From contig CH003075.1 in assembly GCA_000149265.1 (NCBI GenBank), positions 522,709 to 586,708 of the forward strand: DNA of 64,000 bases, in the 5' to 3' direction. Source of the DNA: Ciona savignyi (lineage: Eukaryota; Chordata; Ascidiacea; Phlebobranchia; Cionidae). A program made the translations under genes and the position numbers. Positions within the stretch are counted from its first letter, which is position 1, and each line of letters begins with the position of its first letter. Below, piece by piece: positions 1 through 12,664 of the stretch. The notes below the pieces were generated by a model, which saw nothing but the letters and a program-made list of their open reading frames with translations, ran no database searches and had not been told where the DNA came from.

Positions 1-29
1 CAATAAACATATAAATATTCCATTACCAG

Positions 30-3000
30 GAACGTCTGTCCGAATCATTTGAACAAGCCAACGAGCAGTTGATGTTGGAAACCAACGAGATGGCTGACAG
101 ACAGAGGGCGCTACTAGCAGAAAACCACACGTTGAGAATAAAGTCAAGCGCCAGAGGAGTCAATGCTACTTTAGGAAAAAAACTCTGCCAGGAAATCGAG
201 ACATTGTTGACATCTTGTGATTTGGAGCATTTGGAGCATCTGCTTGCTGAAAGCGAGCAACAGTCGAGTTGTGGGATTGAGATTCCGACTTTAAACTTAG
301 GCGATCTTGCTTCTACTCCTCGACTTCTCTCTCGTCAAGTTTATGACTCCGATTCAGCCGCCGATGACGTCATTAATAGTTACATCACGGAATCAGAAGG
401 CATGACGCTGCAGCAGTTTTGCAAACAACAAGCACAGAGTCCTAGAGTCGATGAAGTTACCACTATCGGTGCTCTACGACAAGACCTAAAAAAGAACTGC
501 AGTTTATTACAGAGGATCAGTCGTCTGCTTCAAATTGCTGATTCCTTCTCTTCCATGGTAGAGAATTATAGACAAAGTCCCCCCGGAAACTCAAAAACGT
601 GAGTTATATTAACTTGTATCTGTATTTTTTTATTTTTGGTATAGGATAGGATATAGGAGGATAGGATATTCATCTTTATCCCCGTGAATGGGAAAACCAA
701 GGGGGTTAACACACGGTCAATCGTCAGATCACCTCGCGCCCATTGTCGGGTTACCTGAGCTATTGCAGTATGTTGCATATGATAGAAACGTTCCTTCAAT
801 TTGGACGCACCCATTAAGCCGATGGGTTCAGGCGATGTCCGTAAAGTGCCTTGCCCAAGGACACAACCGATTACTAGCGACCAGATTCGCACCTGCAACC
901 TTTCGACTGAAGGCGACGCACTTAACCGTTAGACCAACGGGCCGGACAAGTATGGTAATGTATATCGTAGGTTTTCGATTTTGTTGTATAATATTTGATT
1001 AGCTTTCAGATTTCAGGCTATTTTTAATAATATTCTACAAATGTTTATTTTTGCTTTTGTAGACATGGAATGGAAGGCTGTGTTGAAGGCACCCAATTAC
1101 ACGACCTACAAAACCAAGTGGAAGAATTTAGAAATAGGATGATGACTGCTACTAAAAACCTTAAAATTGCGGAAGAAAGTGCTGCGTTGCTGAGATCAGA
1201 GCGCGATGATGTCCTTCAAAGAGTGAAACAAAGCGATGCAAAAGCCAAGGAATATAAATCGATGTGTGACGAATTAGTTGTAAGAACCAGTAAACTACAA
1301 GAGGAGAAATCTGAGCTAATTATGCTTTCAAGTGGGGAAGACAACAGTATTAAATCGAAATTGGATGAGACTACAACGCTTCTGGTACAAGCTCAACTCG
1401 AAAATTCAATCCATAAGGATGAGAAAGCAGAAGAGGTTGATAGGATAATGAGAGATCACCAGAAGCTAGTTGTGGAGCTAAGAGGCAGAATGGAAGAGAT
1501 GGAGAACAATGATAAACTTGTTCGTTCACAAGTGGAGGAGAACCAAACTGTCAATCACGACTTAATGAAAAAAATGCAGATTTTACAGCGAGAGAAATTT
1601 GAGATGCTGGAAAATGAGAGAGAAGAGATGAAAACGCTAAGAAGAGAGATTAAAGAGAAAAACGAGAAATTAACAAAGTTTGAGGATAACTTGGAAGAAA
1701 TAAGAGACCGATTGAAAACATCGGACTTGGAGAAATCAGATCTCCTAACTGCAATAGAATATGAGCGAAAACAACAGGAAGAATCTTGCTCGTCCAATGC
1801 AAACTATGATCAGCTGATTCTGCAACATCAACTAGATGTCGAAAAGAGCCGAGAAGAGAGTAACGAACTAAAGTTAAAATTGGATGAAATTGAAAATGAA
1901 AAAAATCTGGAAATTGACGAATTAAATAAAAAAATACAAAACATGTCCCAGCAGTTGGAAGCTGAACTAGAAATACAGAGGTTGGTACAACTTGTGTTGC
2001 TTATTTGAATCAGAATAATAAAATCCGATATTTTAGGGAAGGTCATTGTAAAATGGAAAAGCTCCAGAAACAAAATGACGATTATGAACGAGATATTGAG
2101 GAGTACAATTTTAAGGTTTCTTTACTAAAAGACAATATTAAAACATTACAGTAAGTGGTTGATATCTATTTTTTTACAACTTTATTAATTTTCTAAACTA
2201 ATCTTTTATCTTTAAGCAGAGAAAATGAAGAAAACCTTGCTGCACAAGTTCAAAAGTATCAAGAAATCTGTAAAGAAAACGAGTTGCTAATAAACCACAT
2301 CAGGGAACTGGAAAACGAGATGATGCAAAAGAGTTCTCGCATCCAAGAGTTGGAAGTTCATCTTACGGAGAACGACGGTTCTTTGGATGAGATCTCACGC
2401 CGCCTGGAAGAGCAAATTCGCAGCAAGGATTGTCGCTTGGAACAATGGGAGAATAGTTACAATCGACTGCGAAGGGAAGTTGAAGAAACTGGTAGAAAAT
2501 GGATTCTGGAGAAGGAAGAATCGAAGCAAGAAAGAGAGCTTCTTGAAAACGAGATTCTAACATTAAAAGCTGAAATTTCTTGGCTGCAAAACCGAACAGG
2601 TGTAACACTTGACGAGAATATTTTGCAAAATAAAGACTTGACAATGGCAGAATTACTCGAGAAGTACTCTAAGTTGCACAAAGAGCTTGCTACAAAAGAC
2701 GGCATACTTTCCGAAATGCAAGAGAAGATAAGTCAATACGAAAGTGCAAGTCAAGCTTCTAGCACTAAAGCTTTTTATCCAGCTCATTTTAACGCCGAAA
2801 TGTCACAGGTACGGCCTACTTCACGACATAGCAACAGCAGTATGAATGTAGAGTGCGTGTCCCTGGTCGATCAATATAGAGACACCATGTTAAGCGAGAT
2901 GGAGAGGTTAAGGGGGAGGTGCTTGAAGCTCGAGGGGCAACTGGCTGAAAGAGAAAAACAGCTGACTATTTTGGATAATAGCGTGACTTTACCTTCTCTT

Positions 3001-6000
3001 ACTGCTGCCGTACACGAAAGAATTTCAATGTCCAATTCATCTGAAGAAACGAGTAAAGATTTCGGCAGAACTATAGATAATTTGATTGACTTTGACAGTC
3101 CGTCAGAAGCAGCATGTGTCACGTCTGATAGTAACCCAAAATTAATCGACCATCCTAGTGTGAAGGTATCAGAAACTCGCGGAAATTTGAGCTCAACCGA
3201 GTCCAACCAGCTTTCGGAAGTAATGCCAACACCAGATTTTAGCTCAACGCCCATTGACAATGATATGCGTGACCGTGTTTTGAATAAGAGAGATGAGTGT
3301 GTTGAAAGTTTGCGGCAAGAAAACGCTCACATGGCAACTATGCTTCAGCAGGCACAGAACGATGCACGGTCTTATCAGGTACAACCCGGACGTGTACTTC
3401 AACTGAGTGAGCGTGTGTCGTTGGTTTCTCGTTACGTCTCATTACTCGATGGTTTACACAGTGTACTGAGCTTTGCGCAAGCCAGTTTGTCTGCATATAA
3501 CATAGCAGGTGTGATACTAACCCGAAAGAACACTTAACCCTTTGTTTTATCTGACATTCCAATACGCAGAATTTTAGATGGGAATTAATGTAGTTATTTA
3601 AACTAGGCGAAAATAGAAGAATTCGAAGTCACCATAAAGAAGTTGCGAGCGAGATTGACGGACTTGCAAAACCAAAACCCACAAAGCGAAACAGAGTCAG
3701 AAAAAGAAATTGAAACGGGTGCGATCGACCTTGAAGAAATTGAAAAATTGAAAGTATGTATTTATGTAAACATGTATAACAGTGTTTAACACTTCATAAT
3801 GTGGATTTGTTTAAAATAAACATTGGAAGAATCCTCTAATATCTCAGAAATTGTCAATATTTTTTTTATTCTGACTTATTCACCTATTCGAGTATGGCCA
3901 TGACCAAATTACGAACAACCAAAGCTTAACCCAGTATCACAATTTGTACTGGCAAAAACACACATTGCTATAATACTCATTAATTTAGGTTACGTCATAA
4001 CTGTAGCAATGTCGCCATCGTAATTAACACTATCAGATCTTAAATTTGCTCTATACTTTATTGGTGTAGCCTGGGTAAATATTTACCAAACTTCTTAACT
4101 CAATTAAAAGTAGTTGCTAATTATTGACCGTACCGTGGTACTCAGGGTTGTTTATTGGAGACGGAGTGCCTCGTTGTGGCACATAAGAACAAATTAAGCC
4201 ACGTGGAAAGCTTGAATGAAAGTTTGAAATTAGCCAACGGTCGACTACGCGACGAAATCGACAGAATAAAATCAGCCGTCGTACAAACATCCAATCCTAT
4301 CCTGGAGGAAGTTGTAAACGAGTTAGGAATTACAAGGTGAAATGTTAGATGTTATTCGTCGATTTTATTATTCGCTTATGAGCCTATGATATATATAGGA
4401 TACGGTATTGTTAATTTTCCCCCGTGAATGGGAAAACGCAAGGGAGCGTTCTTATTCGGATAATTGTCAGATAATCCAGCGCCCACCATTAGGCTAGAGC
4501 TATTAAATTAGCTATATCCGCTTAATACCTTGCCCAAGGACACAAGCGACTTGCTAGTGACTAGTTTCGAACCTGAAAAATTTCGGCTGAAAGGAAGGGC
4601 AATAACCCAACAAGATTTTCTAAATTTAAGTCTACATTTTTGTGTTTATTCAATTTGTTAGTGGTTTCAACAAATATCATTATTGACCAAACGTTTAAAT
4701 AAATATTCTCAGCTCTGTTGATATCGACACGGGTTCTAATGAGAACGGAGACACCGTAACACCATTTGGCACTTTTAACGAATACGAAACCATTCCGTAC
4801 GATAAAGTTGTCCAAGAGCTTTGTGGTCGTATGCAAGAAAATACATTACAAAGCGAACAGGACAAGGTAACAACTGTCGTATAAAATAATTGTGAGGACA
4901 AGCTTTAAAGTTCAATAAATTTTTTCCCCACATTAACGACCATGACTAACGTTTGGATTACACTTTTTATTGAATAAAAGTCGCAAACTTCTTTTTAGGA
5001 AGAAATTGTTAGATTATCAAGAGAGTTAATTGACACACAAAGTCAACTTGACACACTTGAAAGCAGAAGTTGCGAACTACACAACGAGGTATCGTATAGT
5101 TCTTCGGTACTTATTATGTGCTGTTCCACTAGGTATTGACCATACATCCGTTACATATTTACTAAAAAGATTATGTTGGTTTTTTTAACCAAGCAATGTT
5201 CGCAGGTCATTATCTAATCCTAATGCCTTGTACTGGTTTTATCTTAATTCCAACTGGTAACATTTTGATGCCGTTAGCATATTCACATTCGTTGAGTGCC
5301 GACTGGTTGTGGGATCCGACTGGTGTGGGAAACAAATTGGAGTAAAATAGTTTAATGGGTTGAACAAAATACTGTATCAACGTATAAAACATATACATAA
5401 GACATTACCATAGATTACCACTGTGGCCATTATTTAATATGGCGATTTCCCGTATTGTATTTCCCCTTGCGATTACCAATCCCCCCCAAAAAATACGATT
5501 ATTCTACCCCAGCTCACCGATGCACTAGACCGACTTGAAGAAAGCAACGAAGCGATTAAGATGTCGGAGGAGAAGATTTCTTCCATGAAGGTGTTGCTTA
5601 CCATGAACGATGCTAATGCGAAGGAAAGCTTACGGAGGTATCAATCGAACCAGCTCTGTTATTGTGTCCTTCGTGTAAAAAATCATAGGATGTTACCACT
5701 TTTGATAATAATTTTTTCCTTCTATGCATTGAATGCTTTTACTCTCTCGCATTAGTCACACAACATTACTGCGTTAAAACATGCTATCAAATAGCGCCCC
5801 TGGAACCTCCCTAAAGACTTTTAGGGTTATAAAGGGAAACTAATCATTTCTTGTTCTTTTATACTGTACCGAGTGTACCGTGGCAAGCAAGAACAATGAG
5901 CTACATCGTTTTCTTTCATAATGGGCTGTTTGTTACATTCTAAATGCGCTGTCATTTTTTCTCCTGCAGTAAAGAGGAAGATATCGACAAATTAAAGGAC

Positions 6001-9000
6001 AAAATAAATTCTCTGAATCACGAACTCGATGCCAAAGTCATCGCATTAGAAGCTTTCAAGAGCGAAAAGCTGTCGGAGCTGGATGTGCTTAGATCAGAAC
6101 TTGACAGCACAAACCAGGAATTGATGCAGACTTCTCGAAACATGGAAGATAAGGTATGTTATTTTTGTGGAGATAACAGGCAGTTCATGTCTTATAATGT
6201 AGTAATAATGCTCCGAAAAATACAAGGTACCCGTGCAATATATTCATATTAGATGTGTTGACAGCGTATCTTCCCTGCGTGACATCGAGCTTGTGGGGAA
6301 CCATAAAGCTTCTTAGAGTGTCACAATATATTTAAAAGGCACTGGATATATAATGTGGTGGAAAATTGCATTTGGTTGTTTGCACATGCACACCGCCAGA
6401 AAACTGGAATTTATTTAAGTATACACATGAGGATTCCAATTGTTTTATTTCCTTCTAGGCCACAGAGGCCCAAAATCTTATTACGAAGAACTCATCCCTC
6501 GAACAACAGACCGCGGAAACTAAAGAAATTTTAGGGGAAAAAGAATCTGAAATAGCAGCGTTAAGAGATGAGATCGAATCTTTGCACCATGCAAAGAAAG
6601 AAGCACAGGAATCAATGCTGAAAGATATCGAAGGCATAACAACTTTTTAAACTTTTTATAATTAAATAAGGGTAGATTTAGTATACATACTATTACCTGG
6701 GTTTGTTTTTATTAAGAAATTTCTAATTATTTTTAACCAATTGGTAGACTTAATTGGGACTTTTTATTTTAATATCTATGTTTGGACATCGAAGGAGTTT
6801 ATAATACAGCTGTGTATACCACTGCGAATTTCTACTCACCGTCAGATATTGCATTCACAGAAAAAACAAGTTTGACAGACAAGCTCAACTCGACGGTGAC
6901 TTTCCAATTGAACGAAGTGGAGCGACTCAAAAGTGAAATTGAAAAACTGGAAAGTGGAACTGCAAAACTGCAAGAAACAATGGGATTGCGAGGTGTGACA
7001 ATCATAGTGAATGAATGTCGACATCGCCATAATTAGATTCAAAACAGCATGTGTGGACTTAAGTAAAAATTCAGTTTTGTATTTTCTGTAATTTCGCTAT
7101 AAAATTTTTAAAAGATATATTTAAACATTTCGGTCACTCGTGGATTCGCTATTATTTCTCGCACGCCGGCTATATACGATTAATTTTGTGCACTCTATTT
7201 ATCCCACTGGGTCATTCATTTTCATTAACAATAACACCATACACATCCAGACCTCAACATTGCCAGTCTGAGCAGCGAGCTATCGGGAAAGGAGGACCAA
7301 CTTGTGGTGCTGAGTGCACGAGTGGAAGAGCTGGCGGTGACGGAGGAAGCGTTGATGAGCACAATGGACCATGCTGATGATCTTATGGAGGAACAGAAGA
7401 AACAACATCAGGAAGAAATTGAGGAGTTGAAAGCTGGATTTGAAAAGTAAGGATTTCTTTCCCACAATAAAACTAAATGCAATTTAGTTATGGTAGCCGG
7501 GCGATACGTACCCAACTTGAGTTATCTGATTATAAGCTTTACTGTCTTTATACCTATAACTTTAACGCGTAGTAGTGTAACGGTAACCTTAAACAACATC
7601 TTTAATATGCAAGCCGCTACATCACACATTAGAATGCAGGCCAGGCTTGCACATTTATTTAAACCTACACTTTCTCGAATTTCCAAAATAGAGCCACTTT
7701 TGTAAATTCGATTGTTACAGGTTGTACTTATGAAAAAATGTAAAAGCCAGTGACCCATTTCTTACCTTATAATATAATATAGTTGTTGGTCCTATGTCAT
7801 TAATCATCTTGTTTTAGGACATTGCGTGATGCCCGTATAGCCGAAATGAGCAACGAAGAGCTTCACGCGGAGCTAGAAAAGTTGGAAAACACAAATAAGA
7901 TGTTGGCGGATGAGCTCGATCAAGTGAGGAAAGAGGAAAGCACGTTGGATGCCAATTTGGAAGTTATGGAAGTGAGTTTCTAGATTGTCCCCACTAATCT
8001 TCAGACACATAGTTTAATGCATATCGATGCAACTGCAGTAATTGCATGAAAATCATTAACTTACGTGCAGGTGGAGAGAGAGCTAATGAACACAAGCTTA
8101 GAAAATGCTCGAGAAGAGACAAGAGAAATGGAAGTAGAGAAGGAGGACATGGTTCATATGAGCAAGGAGCTTGAAGAAGCAAATGTTCAGCTGCAGAAAA
8201 CAATTGAGACGTTGAACGACCAAGTTATGGCGCTGAGAGTCAGATGTGACAAGCTGGATATGGAGGCGGTCGAAAGAGAACAGGAGATTTCAGAAATTAT
8301 GGGAGAAAATGAAATCCTAGCATCCAGACTGGAGCAGAATCAGCAAAGTCACAGAGAATCTTCTGAAAATGTGGATGATATTGGAAGACTGCAAATGGAA
8401 AAGCAAAGGTATTTATTAGCAAACTTAACGTTGTATCATTTTTTCCATAAAAGCATAATAACGACTATACACGTAGTAGTTCTAGGATATGATAAGATAT
8501 TCATGTTTATTCCCTTGTATGTGAAAACGAAAGAACCGGTATGACACTGACAGTCGTCAGGTTACGTCGCAAATACTTAAGGTTTTTTACACGAGTGGTC
8601 GTCAATTTACCTCACCCCACCGTTGGGTTACTGGGGCTATTGCAGTGTGTTGTGTATGATTGAGACGCTAATTTTGGTAGAACCCAATAATTCTCTAGTT
8701 CACGCAATCTCCGCTAAGCGCCTCGCCCAAGAACACAGCCGACTGGCTAACACCCAGTTTCTAACCTGCAACCGTTCGGCTGATAGGCGACCCACTAATC
8801 TACCATTCTATTCGGTCGATAGTTCCAATGCTTATCATAGGAATTCCAGGTTTTACTACGCCCTACTGTATCACAATCCAACAATAGCCTTCCTTATTAA
8901 CAAAGGTGGAGTATATTTCGCAGACATACCTTTGTTCTTAACAATCCTTCTTTTCTATTGTATTAATCAACCTAGTCTGCAAATACTTTCTCACAGCCTA

Positions 9001-12000
9001 TGTATGGTATCCCATTCCAACACTGGTCGTAGAGTAGATTACTGTCATATGATAAAAACGTATAGTTAGCCTCGGTACCAGGCAAGCTTATTTCTAAAGG
9101 CCTTTTGTACAGTCACCGTAAAACGTATTGTTTTCAGTTTATAAAAAGGCTCTTATTAGTGTAAGTTTGCAAGTGTATTTTCTATGCCCGAATGTGTGAT
9201 TCTGCGCCACCTGAGCATCAGTTAAAGCATTATTATGTCAATTTAAATCAATATTCTTGTTTGTAAAGATTAGAAACCGCACTCTCCGAAGCCAACGAGC
9301 AACTGACTGGTTCTCAGAAAGTTATCAGCGACTACAAGGCAGACAAATACCAACTTACGAACGAGGTATTGAGCTTACAATCTGAAGTTCATTCCGCGAA
9401 TACCGCTAGAAGCGCTCTTACTGAAGATACAAGTCGGGATGATACTTTTTCGAGCGACACCTTGGAATCTCCCGAGAGACATCTGAACTTGTCAAATAAT
9501 GATGAAAGTTTGGTGAATTTAACTGGGAGGAGCGACATTTACCGTTTGCAGGTGTTTAGAGTTGTTGTCAACTGTAGTTTATTGTGGACGTATGTGTGTG
9601 CGTGTGTGTGTAATTCACGGTGTGCATGAAATCGTTATTATGAACACTTACTTTTTATAGGAACAGTCCGTATCACTTCAATCGGAGAACCAAGCCCTAA
9701 GACTCCGTCTTGCTGCTCTTGAGGAAACTATCAGTGGCCAAACTGAACGGATCGTTCCGAAACTTGACCTCGGAAGCATCGCTGACGAGAGCGAGATGAA
9801 AAGATTAGGTGCTCGTCCGCATGAAGATGATACCGGACGCTTTCTGGAAGATTGCGATCCCGACACGGCGCGTCCATCGGAGGTCGAAGACTTGAGGGAG
9901 CAACTTAAAGCATCGGAGGATAGAGTGGAGAAATTGATGACCCAGGTGAGGAAATGATGCTTTCGTAATTCTACAAATATACTATACTTCCAATGCCGTC
10001 AATTAAAACAACAACTCACTGCAACAACCACAACATAATCCTGGGAATATGGTGAATTGTGAAATTGATTATTTCAGTAATAGTCATGTGTAAAGTCCAT
10101 TCTGTCAATTATTGATTTAAATTTACAAAAATATGGCAGTACACCGCTAAAGTGTAAAAAAAATAAACCTAACATAGTCACCAAACACACATTGTTTTAT
10201 GTGAAAACCAAAACCGTGTATTTTAATAGCCTTGTTGATATCATTTCTGAGGTTTGCTTTTAATGTTCCTTCACTATTAGCAATAGTTTAAATTCCAGAC
10301 TGATATATCTTTTGCTACCTTTCATACGCCGCTATCTCTGACAAGAATTCAGAACAATAACGTTTCGTAAACCTGAGGTGATTTAATGCTCTCAGATATT
10401 TGCGCTGATACTTTTACTGCTCGTAAGTACACAAACTTTGGCTGTCTTTACTCGACGGTGTAAGATACGTTCCAGCAAAGGCTAATGTTCAATTTGTATA
10501 GCGAAGTTTCATGCTCGAGGAATAGGAACGTAAAACGTACTTTATCGCAACGCCAATAAATCTAACATTGTGCCGATTCGTTGTTGAAAATCTTTTTAAA
10601 CTGGTGTTGGTTAAGATTGCCGCTACTTACAACAACGCGTTCTTTATGTGAGGGCATTTTTTATACTTTTGCTTTAGCGTTGTTATAGGTGCAACATATT
10701 TTAGCCAGATTATTTCCGTTCATTTATTGTTCAGTCGAAAGCAGCATTTTTGTAGTTTTCATAGCAAGTTTAATTGAAAATATGGTCAAAGTTAAAATAG
10801 TTGCGTGTTCACAAACGTCACAACTTGTGATTTTAATGTTTTTATCATTATTTTTTTTCTGCAACGTTTTTAAATTACGTGTATTAATTTAATAAAAAAA
10901 ATATTTATCATAGAGCCAATCAATGGGAAATTAAACACAAATTATCATAGAGATTGTATATATAAGTTGTGTCACATTAAATGTCAGATACATGAAATGG
11001 AAGAGGAAACCGACCAGCTGAGGGGAAACGTACAGGATCTTGCGTCCAAAAATGAATCTCTCCAAAAAGAATTTTTTGAGACAATACACGAAAATTTTCA
11101 AACACAGGTTGAAATTCGTTCACAAGCATTCTTTTATATCAATTGCTGTCTTTAACAGTTTTATGTTTTAAAAAAAAAGCAGTAAACAAACAACACAATG
11201 GCAATTAACCTTAAACCTTTGAAACCGACACAGTCCTTAAACGACCTTTTATGACATGCAATTGCATTGGTTTTATAGATTGACGACTTGAATTCTGCCA
11301 AGGAAGAAATGGAGAATGAACTGGAAATTAAAAACCATCAACTGCAGTTGAAAACTAATCAGTTTAGAGAGCTAGAAGAGACGGAATTGCGATGGCGAAA
11401 ACGGTGCGCTGTTTTATTTAATTAGTCAAGATTAGTGCATCAAAATGGATACATATATAGAGTGGACAAAGGGTGTAAAGTGTTGTGCTTTAATATAAGA
11501 AGTTGGAATGACATTAGATTATACAAAATTTTTATCAGGATAAAACCACTTTTAAATATGTACTACTAACTGACTGTCTTCTTCTAACGACATAGCGAAT
11601 AATTAGAACAACAATACGTTTACGCCGTTTAGTATATAGCATAATTAAAAGCAAAATTTTATTGATTTAGAAAACTTAAGAAAATTTGATTCCGATGTTC
11701 GAATCAGGTGTTCCGAAGTAGAGGACCTGGCTGAAGAGTTAAAACTACAACTGCAAAAGGCGGAGGAAGATAATCACGACCTTCAACATCGACTAATTGA
11801 TCTGGATGAAGAATGTCAGAGTATGATTCAAGATACAATGGATGAGGTAAGCTGTTGTACTTTTGTGCCAAGTCGATTTAATGTTATGTGCAATAATTTG
11901 AACTAATAAACTATTTTTTTAAATTGCCCAAAATATTCTATCACCCAAATATTTACAGAATATAAAGTCTACTTGGACAGGTCCAAGCACAAACCTAATG

Positions 12001-12664
12001 AGCGATTAAGCTCTCCCTGATTATCAGTCACAGCTTTCACCACAATAACCCGGCTTGTTCCACTACATTGCGTTATGTGTGTGTTCTTAGTGGTGTACAA
12101 ACAAAAATGAAGCGATCAGTTTTGACTTTATGTCCCATACAAGTCCAGACCCGTTCTAGAAAAGCCATCCGGCGAAGGGTTATGTCGTTTACTTTTCTAT
12201 TTGAACTGTATATACCAAGTTGTTGTGTTAGCATTCAATTGTAAGGGAGGTATGAACGGGCGGATTAGGACACCCCTATTCAGAACTCGAATTTAAAATG
12301 CACTGTGTAGCTCGATATTGTAACAGTGCCATTTCGCGTCGTAGTATTTGTTATTTTATACGAGAAAAACACGACGATCGCTTTTAGAAAACATACGTCA
12401 GATTTTATTGTATAGATTAGGATAGTTCGCATTAACACGTTATATGCAGGCGATGTTGTGCCCTATACTCACTCTATCTCGTGTAAATTTGTTCTATTAT
12501 GAGTTATGACTTGAAATTTTGTCGGCAGGAGAGCATAGAAGGCTTTAAGCAGAAAAAAGTAGACGCGTGTGTTCAAACCATATCGTTAAAAGAGCTGCTT
12601 GATCAACTACGCCGGCAAAAGAAGGGGAAAACGAAATCGTATGAAGTCACCATGGAAGATACCG
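30..12664 (+). CDS. Coiled-coil exons, N-terminal block of the giant RIM-BP-like gene
   Basis: Twenty-one exons: 30-598, 1063-1980, 2037-2150, 2220-3378, 3607-3753, 4146-4336, 4713-4866, 4999-5088, 5513-5637, 5970-6153, 6459-6633, 6861-6992, 7251-7446, 7818-7971, 8071-8408, 9269-9551, 9661-9945, 10988-11107, 11279-11403, 11708-11846 and 12529-12664. Each has an AG acceptor, and each junction keeps the frame. All donors are GT except that after 6633, which reads AAG/GCATAA (a GC-AG intron). The product is almost entirely heptad-like E/K/Q/L sequence with short acidic or Ser-rich breaks, for example at about 2990-3260 and 9400-9550, suggesting a long rod. No catalytic motif is visible. Introns carry SINE copies at 641-947, 4391-4612 and 8481-8818. 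I do not recognise this part as a named family. Confidence 0.85.

Noticed and set aside
688-1002. Plus-strand open frame of 104 codons, with a near-identical one at 28908-29147 and antisense ones at 566-898 and 51659-51949
   Set aside because: They run through copies of the family A SINE. The shared protein sequence is repeat-derived and not a gene family.
8623-9069. 148-codon plus-strand open frame
   Set aside because: The first 65 codons are SINE sequence and the rest is AT-rich intron between two well-supported exons (8408 and 9269).
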